Shown: one piece after another, positions 7,728 through 13,500 of the stretch
Position numbering within the stretch: the stretch's first letter is position 1
Layout of the letters: the number at the start of each line of letters is the position of its first letter
Source: Cristatella mucedo
Taxonomy: Eukaryota > Bryozoa > Phylactolaemata > Cristatellidae
Direction: 5' to 3'
DNA: 13,500 bases
Assembly: GCA_009760855.2 (NCBI GenBank)
Contig: WPIO01000017.1
Location: 6,566,501 to 6,580,000 of the forward strand
Made by a program: the position numbers and the translations under genes
The notes under the pieces: model-generated
Told to the model about the DNA's origin: nothing
Seen by the model: only the letters and a program-made list of their open reading frames with translations
Database searches by the model: none

Positions 7728-7733
7728 AATAAA
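7728..7733 (+). promoter_or_regulatory. Candidate polyadenylation signal AATAAA
   Basis: The hexamer follows the stop of the preceding open frame by 38 bases, a usual arrangement for a last exon. The hexamer alone is common by chance in AT-rich DNA, so its value depends on whether the open frame is real. Confidence 0.25.
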
Positions 7734-8047
7734 ATGCAGATTGACACTATGATGGAAAACCAAAAAGATATAATCTCTTCAATAAACAGCAAATAGGTCA
7801 GCTAAAATGATCCAATTTTACCATTTCCTTTTCACAAGACAACAACACTCACTGAAGAGGTTGCACTTAACAACTAGGGGCTGGCTTGAGTTCCCGATTG
7901 CTTGTTCTGTGGCATTGGTGTTTGCTCTGGCAAGTCCAAACCATGAGAATTAAGGGTTGCTAGAATTGTTGCGACTGGTTGTAGATTCATCCTAATCAGA
8001 TCTGTCTTCACTTCACCACAGCCAAGTGTGTGATCACGTATTGTAGA
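7734..8047. other. Unassigned stretch
   Basis: No gene, promoter or repeat recognised; moderately AT-rich single-copy-looking sequence that ends at the GA-rich tract. Confidence 0.35.
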
Positions 8048-8083
8048 AACAGACAGAGAGAGAGACAGAGGGAGAGAGAGACG

Positions 8084-8114
<31 letters not shown>

Positions 8115-8200
8115 CAAAAGAGAGAGAGAAAGCAAAAGATATAGATAGAGGGAGGGAGAGAGAGAGAAAGGGAAAGACAGAAAGGGACTGACAGACAGAG
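8048..8200 (+). repeat. GA-rich microsatellite/satellite tract with GACA units
   Basis: This is an impure run of GA dinucleotides mixed with GACA, GGGA and GCAAAA interruptions, with the cleanest (GA) segment at about 8086-8114. It is followed immediately by three GTCG units (GTCGGTCGGTCGG, 8204-8217). Polypurine tracts of this kind can form triplexes; nothing here shows that it does. Confidence 0.9.
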
Positions 8201-8249
8201 AGCCGTCGGTCGGTCGGTGGCCCTAGTGGCTCATAGTGACTTGGCTCCT

Positions 8250-8290
8250 GGTAGCCATCGAGCTGCTAAAATATGCTTGGTAGCCGTCGA
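8250..8290 (+). repeat. Short direct repeat GGTAGCC(A/G)TCGA
   Basis: GGTAGCCATCGA at 8250-8261 recurs as GGTAGCCGTCGA at 8279-8290, 29 bases apart. No mobile element is recognised between the two copies. Confidence 0.6.
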
Positions 8291-8422
8291 CATCATAGGT
8301 TTCTAAGCAGCACCCCACCTAGGTTCCTGCCATGCCAATAGCCAATGGAAATAAAGGAATGGTGCTGGATGACTGCTCGGCAGAGGCACCAATATGCTTT
8401 TGATCTTACCTTTGCTTTGCAG

Positions 8423-8518
8423 CAGGCCGGCCTCCCAGTATCTGCATGGAATGTTCTGGCAGTACCAGAACACCAACCGGCACTCCAGAGCATAATGGAG
8501 TGGCTGATCATTTATTAG
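8423..8518 (+). CDS. Candidate terminal exon of unknown gene
   Basis: A pyrimidine-rich stretch ending in TTACCTTTGCTTTGCAG (8406-8422) looks like a good 3' splice site. If splicing occurs there, an open frame of 31 codons follows, beginning QAGLPVSAWNVLAVPEHQ and closing MEWLIIY before TAG (8516-8518). The composition looks protein-like, but the segment is short and no family is recognised. No AATAAA is close downstream. The frame could be accidental; the acceptor is the best part of the evidence. Confidence 0.25.
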   Translation, partial: QAGLPVSAWNVLAVPEHQPALQSIMEWLIIY

Positions 8519-8816
8519 AAACAATGGCCAGGAAATCTACCTGGGATCGATGGGCTGCACAGCAAGTCAGGTCGCTAGAGCAGCAGAGCTGTGAGCATGT
8601 CATGCATGCAATGCCACTGCTGCTCCTCCCAGAGGGACCAGCTGTGAGCGGCTGGCTCAATATATGGCTGCACAAAATTAACAGCTCACCTGATCCTATT
8701 TTACCAAGATCATCTGCTGTGCTCTAAAAGAATTGCCTTTACAGCAAGCACTACACGGTTGTAAAACGTGTGTGTATATCGTTGGATGCTATCGAAAAAG
8801 GCTGCACTACCAACCC

Positions 8817-8884
8817 TGGTTCTTAGCCTAGATGTAAGCAGATTGTACTTTGCGACCTTGGTCGTGGGTTCGAGTACAGCAGAA
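8817..8884 (+). repeat. tRNA-like SINE head (box A and box B) abutting a LINE-A copy
   Basis: TAGCCTAGATG (8824-8834) fits the box A consensus TRGYNNARNNG exactly. GGTTCGAGTAC (8867-8877) fits box B GGTTCGANTCC with one mismatch. The two starts are 43 bases apart, the spacing found in real tRNA genes. The context GGTCGTGGGTTCGAG resembles the SINE head at 7396-7379 read on the minus strand. The T-stem does not close, so this is not a functional tRNA gene. LINE-A RT sequence begins within about eight bases of the expected tRNA 3' half. Confidence 0.55.
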
Positions 8885-9084
8885 AACTATCGATCACCAA
8901 GTCCTTCTTGAGTGTCTCTCAGCTCGCCTGGGCAATACTGGCACTGCTCTGCAATGGTTCATCTTCTACCTCAGTGGAAGACTCCAGAGAATAGATGTGA
9001 ATGGACAAAGATCATCCGAGGAGCCCCTAAAATATGGCGTACCTTAGTGTTCCGCGCTGAGTCGAGATCTTTTCGCGGTTTATA

Positions 9085-9428
9085 TGCAATGCAATGTAAT
9101 GTATGTCAATCTGTAACTCCACAAAGCCGCAAAGGCAATGTGGGTATTACGAGTTTTGTATAGCTCATTCACAGCCTTAGCGGCTTTGGGCATGCATTTT
9201 GTAGCCAACAGATTTCATCTCACACAACAAACAGAAAATGGGAAGCATAGCAGAGTCAGGAGAGCAGTTGAGGTAGTGAGTAGCATGGAAGTAGCAGCTC
9301 GGTACCACTGAAAAGAATTAACTATAGTCAGCAGCAGGATAGTATTTGTCGTTGTGCAAGAATCATGGAAGCGAGTTCCATAGTTTAGGACCTGCAGAGC
9401 TAAAGCTTGTGTTGCCAACGGTCTTCCA
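9085..9428 (-). mobile_element. LINE-B insertion inside copy C (copy B1)
   Basis: The sequence interrupts LINE-A between CGCGGTTTATA and CTATCCCTCTTTCTGGTG, which are adjacent in copy A (GGTTTATACTCTGCCTCTTGCTG). On the minus strand it begins with the C-terminal LINE-B residues VGNTSFSSAGPKLWNSLP, continues through a 3' UTR matching 10588-10945, and ends in a TACATTACATTGCATTGCA tail at 9085-9103. It is about 340 bases long and 5'-truncated. A target-site duplication is not clear; at most the bases TAT might be repeated. Confidence 0.85.
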
Positions 9429-10160
9429 CCTATCCCTCTTTCTGGTGTGATAGCCACCAAAATCTAGGCTTTCAAGTTCATGCTGATGACACTCAGTGGC
9501 ACGTTTGCTTTGATCGCTCCCAGCCCTGTAGCAAGTTGTATTCCCCAAACTCCCGTGCTGCTTGTATTGATAACATCAGCACATAGATGGCAGCACATTC
9601 TCTTAAATTGAATGATGATAAAACCAATTTAATAGTGATAGGCAAACCAAGCGTGATTCAGAAATAGGAAAGGCTGACGCTCAAAATCGGCATATCTCCT
9701 GTTGAATCTGCACGAAATCTAGGTGGCTTGTTACAAAGCGACCATTCGTTAGACGACCACGTCAGCTCTACAATCAAGTCTGCCTACATTCAGCTGCATA
9801 ACATCGGTAAAATTTGGGATTGCTTAGACAGGGACACAGCATCCAAATTGGTCCATGCGTTTGTAACGTCCCATTTTGACGTCTGTAACTCACTGCTTGC
9901 TGCCCAACCTACATTAGCAATCAGACAATTACAGCTGATGAAAAACTCTGCAACTGGGCTTGCCTGTCGCAACCGTCACAGTTACCATATCACATCACTT
10001 CTTGCCGACCTGCAGTGGCTATCGGACAAGCAGCAAACCGACTTTAAGGTTTTGTCGCTTACTTTTAGGTGCCTTCATTCTTTGGCTCCAGCGTACCTAT
10101 CAGATCTACTCCCCCAGCAGGCCAAGCATCGTACCAACTGCTTTTTGGAAACTAACTGTT
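9429..10160 (+). pseudogene. LINE-A copy C reverse transcriptase, second block
   Basis: After the LINE-B insertion the RT resumes with GATAGCC, ATCTAGGCTTTC and then codons for HADDTQ, the degenerate catalytic box. A thumb follows in one long open stretch: SDHSLDDHVSSTIKSAYIQL, LDRDTASKLVHAFVTSHFD and YHITSLLADLQWLSDKQQ, ending near a stop at about 10158. The remainder of the C-terminus is out of frame (positions 10160-10310 still align at the DNA level). A TAG replaces the tryptophan region after SISTWM (near 9585) and another stop occurs at 9666. It is a decayed copy of the same protein as the pseudogene at 4950-6270 and confirms where that copy lost bases. Confidence 0.85.
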
Positions 10161-10423
10161 AAACTATACCTCGTATGAACCGCAAATCCTTTTAAGACCA
10201 TGCCATTATTCCGTGAGCTTCCAAAGCCTAGAACTCACTCCTAATCAGCCTCACGTCATCTCCTGACTTGTGCAAATTGAAAAAACTAAAACCGCATCTA
10301 CTTATGACAGCATTCAATGGGTCCCTGTGATTCAACCTTTATGTGCTGTGTGCTGACACTTTTCATGCTGCCACTAACCACAATTGCATGCTACCCCTGT
10401 GCATGTCACCCCTAACCATGTTA

Positions 10424-10428
10424 CTAAT
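10424..10428 (+). repeat. Target-site duplication ctaat, left copy
   Basis: ctaat at 10424-10428 is repeated at 11573-11577 on the other side of copy A'. With one copy removed, the flanking LINE-A sequence reads CATGTTACTAATGTTGTTTATTGAGC, ungapped against CATGTTATTTATGTTACTTATCAAGC in copy D. Confidence 0.8.
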
Positions 10429-10587
10429 AGCAATACAATTGATCAAGTGCCCTCAGAGAACTTATTCTCTTTCTAGGCGCTTTACATTTGCTGCAAAGGA
10501 AAACATGATTAAATGGCTAGTATTATCTGGACTGCTACACAACATGAATAACATCGTCAGGGTGACATGCATCGGGCAAGCATGCAA

Positions 10588-11077
10588 TGGAATTTAATGT
10601 ATTGTAATGTATCTCTGCCTGTAACTCCACAAAGTCATAAAGACCATGTGGGTGTTATGCAGGAGAGTTTTTGTATAGCGCACTCACAGCCTAAGCGGCT
10701 TTCGGTACGCATTCGGATGCCAACAGACATCGTCTCACGCAACAAAGAGAAAGTGGGAAACATAGCAGAGTCAGGAGAGCAGTTGAAGAAGTGAGTAGCA
10801 TGGAAGTAGCAGCTCAGGGTTGCTGAAAAGAATGAGCCATAGTCGGCAGTAGTAGAGTAGTTGTCGTTGGGTAAGAATTGTGGAATCGAGTTCCACAGCC
10901 TAGGACCTGCAGAGCAAAAGCTTCCGTCCCCAACGGTCCTTAAGCAGAAGAATGGAACAGCTAATTTATTGTCCAGACAGGACATGGGGGCACGAACCGG
11001 CTGAAACTGATGCAGCAGTTCAGCTAGGTATGAAAGAGCCAAGCCATGGCAGGCTTTGTGGGTCAGTGTAAGAACTT
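10588..11077 (-). mobile_element. LINE-B insertion inside copy A' (copy B2)
   Basis: On the minus strand it starts AAGTTCTTACACTGACCCAC and encodes the C-terminal part of a LINE protein: VLTLTHKACHGLALSYLAEL, LHQFQPVRAP, DNKLAVP, VGDGSFCSAGPRLWNSIPQF. The 3' UTR follows (about 10870-10588), with a GCCGCTTAGGCTGTGAGTGCGCTATACAAA segment (about 10700-10668) analogous to the LINE-A hairpin, a further 80 bases, and a tail ACATTACAATACATTAAATT. Both sides of the insertion are LINE-A 3' UTR in the same orientation. TGCAA occurs at both junctions (10583-10587 and 11078-11082) as a likely target-site duplication, and removal restores AGCATGCAAATGTGG as in the uninterrupted copies. Confidence 0.9.
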
Positions 11078-11138
11078 TGCAAATGTGGTTGGTAGCCGCA
11101 TGCACAGTGTCAGCATGCATAAGCACATCAAGGACGAA

Positions 11139-11572
11139 TCACGGGGATCCACTAAATGCTGTACCAAATAGGTGGCTTTTGAGGTTCTTTTTAAATGTGG
11201 TCAAGTTAGGTGATGTCGTGATACAAGTCAGGAGTGATTTCCAGGCTTTGGAACCATATGAACTAAATGCACCGTCTCCGAGGTTTGTAGGACGTATTGG
11301 TGAACTGTTAGATTCCGACAAGCGGGTGGTACGATGCTTGGCATGTTTGGGGGAGTAGGTCTCAGAGATAGGTTGGAGCGAAAGTATGAAGTGACCTAAG
11401 AGTGAGCGACAAAACTTTGAAGTCGATTTGTTGCTCGACTGGGAGGCAGTACAGGTCAGCGAGAAGTGATGTGATATGGTAACCGTGATGGTTGCGACAG
11501 GCAAGCCTAGCTGCAGAGATTTGCACCAGCTGTAATCGCCTGATTGCACATGCCGGTAGGCTAGCAAGCATG
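11139..11572 (-). pseudogene. LINE-A copy A' C-terminal coding region
   Basis: Two minus-strand frames carry the recognisable protein: the upstream one has ACAIRRLQLVQISAARLACR, YHITSLLADLYCLPVEQQ and LRSLHTFAPTYL. The downstream one has KHRTTRLSES, LGDGAFSSYGSKAWKSLL and FKKNLKSHLFGTAFSGSP before the stop near 11139. A frameshift separates them near 11375. The region corresponds to the end of the thumb and the C-terminal domain of copy A; no catalytic box is included because of 5' truncation. Confidence 0.85.
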
Positions 11573-11577
11573 CTAAT
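11573..11577 (+). repeat. Target-site duplication ctaat, right copy
   Basis: This is the partner of 10424-10428 and the first bases of the resumed 3' UTR of copy C. Confidence 0.8.
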
Positions 11578-11726
11578 GTTGTTTATTGAGCACGCTACTA
11601 ACCAACTACTACTAACCATTCAATCGTGCTCCCTTTATAGCTATTGTAAAGTGCCTAGAAAGAGAATGAGTTCTCTTAAGGTACTTTATCAAATTTCTTA
11701 CTATTATTATTGTTATTATTATTATA

Positions 11727-12217
11727 GCTAATCTTTATTTCTACTAAAACCAGGAGTGCTACTAAGGTTCCTTCTGGTGGCTGCTTTATTAATGAGGCTG
11801 CTATATAAGCTAACTTGTACTCTTACTTTACCAGGGGCCCAAGTTGAACTAAAGAGACTAAATAGGTGCATACACCGCATTAAAAGTCGATACAAACGAA
11901 GCAGATGATACAAGTTGATAAAGGCATTAAGAGAAGGCAAGCTGGTGGCACCAAAAGCTATCTTTGAGTGAGTTATAGCAAACGTTTCTACTAGTTGATC
12001 ATACTACTAACAAAGTCATCATCGTTGACCGAACAAAGGAAAGGGGAAAAGCAGGTCTTGGAGTAACCGACAAAACGACCGGTTTGCCAGGTTGACCGAT
12101 GTCGGCCACCCGGAAGTTTCCATCCACCCTCCTGCAGCTCCACTCACTAAGCTAGGCCACGGATCTCAGGGAAGAATTTCAGGAAAGGATCCAGTACATG
12201 TGCTGGACAGAAAAGAG
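11727..12217. other. Unassigned stretch between two LINE-A copies
   Basis: No element or host gene was recognised. One frame is open from 11732 to 11908 and includes a short ORF from ATG 11792 to TGA 11906-11908, with a basic end (ELKRLNRCIHRIKSRYKRSR). The same frame continues after the TGA to another stop near 11970 with KALREGKLVAPKAIFE. A TTTACCAG at 11827-11834 could be a splice acceptor. It could be a decayed exon, but no family is recognised. Confidence 0.3.
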
Positions 12218-12667
12218 CCCACCAGGCCAAGCATCGTAACACCAGCTTTTCGGAATCCAACAGTCTACCAATACCTCGTACAAACATCAAATCCTTTGGA
12301 GACCGTGCATTTAGTTCGTATGCTCCCAAAGCCTGGAACTCCCTCCCGACTTGCGTCAGAACATCCCCTTACTTGACCACATTTAAAAGGAACTTAAAAA
12401 CACACCTATTTAGGACAGCATTTAGTCGGTCCCCGTGATTCGTCCTTCATGTGCTTATGCATGCTGACACTGTGCATGCTGCCACTAACTACACTTGCAT
12501 TCTGGCCCTGTGCATGTCACCCCTAACCATGTTATTTATGTTACTTATCAAGCATGATATTACTCACCGTTCAATTGCATTTCCCTTTGCAGCAGATGTA
12601 AAGCGCCTAGACAGTGATTGAGTTCTCTTATGGCACCATTATCATGTGCATTATTATTATTATTATT
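12218..12667 (+). mobile_element. LINE-A copy D: C-terminus, 3' UTR, hairpin and tail
   Basis: Similarity to copy A starts at CCCACCAGGCCAAGCATCG and is the closest of the truncated copies. It keeps the C-terminal coding stretch (GDRAFSSYAPKAWNSLPTCV-like, then FKRNLKTHLFRTAFS) ending at a TGA near 12438, the 3' UTR with CCCTGTGCATGTCACCCCTAACCATG, and TTTGCAGCAGATGTAAAGCGCC. The closing arm of the stem (GGCACCAT) is degenerate, and an ATT tail ends near 12667. The coding part has a frameshift around 12260-12285, and the upstream flank (12181-12217) has no LINE similarity, so the 5' end is a true truncation. Confidence 0.88.
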
Positions 12668-13500
12668 GTGGGAGGCTGCTGATAGCGCAGCCGAGCAGTC
12701 GTTGGGTAGTCAGCAGAGCAGATCAGAGCGACTAGAGAAGCCGAATTGTCATGCTGTTTCGTCAAAATTCGACAAGCTTAAGGTTCGAGTAACCGATGCA
12801 GAAAGCAGCTCTGGCCGGCTCCAAGTTTCGGCCTGTGATAAAATTGACACGTTTCGAAGTCGAAGATAATCTGATTTAGCAACAGCTTGCTTTCTTGTGA
12901 CAGAGCAAGCCTACAACCTTGAAATCCAAGTTACGGTGACGAGCCTGAAACTGATTAACTGGAGCAGGACAGACAACCCAAAACCAGGGTCGTACATTGT
13001 TAGTATACACGGTAGGCAGCATTTCCCTGCTACCACCAGCCTCTCCGGCCTCGCTGGCCCATTGGCTGGCTGCCTCGAGGTCTTCGTGCTTTTTCCCACC
13101 ATTGAATCTCAATACTGGCTGATGGTTAAAATCGCGAGCTAACAGCCGTTTGATAAGCAAAGCTTTACACGGCATTTACGCGACGACCAGCCATGGCCAG
13201 GCAGGCTTGCCGGCTGCCGTGCAGTATTCAGCAAGCTCTAGCTAGGCAGCCAGATGGCTAGCTATCCTCCCCCCTTATCGAAAGCTTGCTAGTTGGCTTT
13301 CCAACGTAAAGCAGGCAGCCTTGGCTTGCTGACATTTAGTACACAAGCTGTGGCAGTATACAGGCTCCAAGGTGTCTCCCCATTGATTGGGCTGAGACCC
13401 CTTCCTAGTGCAACACTCGCAAATGGACGCCAGGCGGTTGATGGAGGAAGGCTAATGGATGAACGCAGCCCAGGGCACTGACAGACAGACAAGAGCCACC
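12668..13500. other. Unassigned, somewhat GC-richer right end
   Basis: No gene was recognised. Frames up to about 99 codons occur on both strands (for example 12876-13175 minus and 12897-13142 plus), but none shows a domain or splice context. The stretch has more CpG than the middle of the window and small palindromic pieces such as CTAGCTAG and GCTAGC (about 13237-13262). It may be non-coding DNA near a gene; nothing firm can be said. Confidence 0.35.

Larger units (their letters stand above)
10429..11572 (-). mobile_element. LINE-A copy A', inserted in the 3' UTR of copy C
   Basis: Read on the minus strand it starts at GCATGCTTGCTAGCCTACC (matching copy A from about 5844) and encodes LQLVQISAARLACRN, YHITSLLADL, DFKVLSLTLRSLH, AFSSYGSKAWKSL and FKKNLKSHLFGTAFSGS. 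It then runs through the 3' UTR to the hairpin AAAGCGCC...GGGCACTT (about 10488-10446) and a short decayed tail AATTGTATTGCTATTAG down to 10429. The 3' UTR is split by a LINE-B insertion (10588-11077). The copy is bounded on both sides by ctaat (10424-10428 and 11573-11577), a target-site duplication. Frames are broken, so this is a pseudogene as well. Its C-terminus, unlike copy A, keeps the FGTAFSGS ending. Confidence 0.9.
8885..11726 (+). mobile_element. LINE-A copy C, split by nested insertions
   Basis: LINE-A sequence occurs in three blocks on the plus strand: 8885-9084, 9429-10428 and 11573-11726. Together they follow copy A from TATCGATCACCAAGTCC (motif A region) to the terminal hairpin and the ATT tail (about 11697-11726). 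The gaps are filled by LINE-B (9085-9428) and by a minus-strand LINE-A copy (10429-11572). The last block resumes exactly where the second stopped: joining at the shared ctaat gives a stretch colinear with 12530-12560 of copy D without gaps. The coding frames are broken throughout; the catalytic box reads H-A-D-D after F-Q-V, and a ten-base loss lies near 9690. The terminal stem is AAAGTGCC/GGTACTTT, one mismatch from perfect. Confidence 0.9.

Noticed and set aside
8048-8200. CRISPR-like or satellite array
   Set aside because: The units are irregular GA/GACA simple repeats with no spacers.
8817-8890. Functional tRNA gene
   Set aside because: Box A and B are present, but the T-stem does not close and the acceptor stem has mismatches, so only a tRNA-derived relic is supported.
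10435-10500. Free-standing inverted repeat or terminator-like hairpin
   Set aside because: It is the 3' terminal stem-loop of the minus-strand LINE-A copy A'.
11050-11100. LINE-A/LINE-B fusion protein read across the junction on the minus strand
   Set aside because: The LINE-A 3' UTR continues on the far side of LINE-B at 10587, so this is an insertion; the 163-codon frame across it is accidental.
12618-12869. Frame with a signal-peptide-like start (a run of leucines then a plausible cleavage region)
   Set aside because: It begins at TTG inside the LINE-A terminal hairpin region and the leucines are the (ATT)n tail read in one frame. It is a repeat artefact.
13230-13265. Palindromic CTAGCTAG/GCTAGC cluster as a regulatory site
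   Set aside because: Short, irregular and without promoter context; no function can be supported.

Overview
The window is eukaryotic, almost certainly metazoan, nuclear DNA. There are no bacterial-style operons and no long intact genes. Instead it holds a short spliced exon with consensus GT/AG borders, long AT-leaning non-coding stretches, dinucleotide and trinucleotide microsatellites, and many decayed transposable elements. The species cannot be told. The mix of L2/CR1-like LINEs, a tRNA-derived SINE and a Tc1 relic would fit a marine invertebrate or basal chordate.

Layout. 1-540: minus-strand relic of a LINE reverse transcriptase (here LINE-C). 1053-1140: one minus-strand exon of a nucleoredoxin/tryparedoxin-like protein, the only recognisable host coding sequence. 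1873-2013: 3' end of a second LINE family (LINE-B, minus). 2014-3674: nothing recognised. 3675-3857: 3' tail of a third LINE family (LINE-A, plus). 4102-4232: (TA)n followed by an uninterrupted (GT)37 tract. 4250-4516: internal LINE-A fragment. 4950-6523: the best LINE-A copy, with RT domain, 3' UTR, terminal hairpin and (ATT)n tail. 6597-7180: minus-strand Tc1/mariner transposase pseudogene. 7272-7446: minus-strand tRNA-derived SINE whose tail resembles the LINE-A tail. 7448-8885: two weak candidate exons, a GA-rich satellite and a tRNA-like box A/box B relic. 8885-11726: a LINE-A copy broken by nested insertions. 12218-12667: another 5'-truncated LINE-A copy. 12668-13500: nothing recognised.

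The main result is a retrotransposon nest that can be taken apart by eye. The plus-strand LINE-A copy (8885-11726) was interrupted in its 3' UTR by a minus-strand LINE-A copy (10429-11572), leaving a ctaat duplication on both sides. That copy was itself interrupted by a minus-strand LINE-B copy (10588-11077). A second LINE-B copy sits in the RT region of the host element (9085-9428). Removing the insertions restores sequence colinear with the other LINE-A copies.

The second result is that the SINE and LINE-A end in the same structure: an AGCGCC/GGCGCT stem, a similar loop and an AT-rich simple repeat. This suggests that the SINE is mobilised by the LINE-A machinery. All mobile-element reading frames seen here are broken, so none of these copies looks active.
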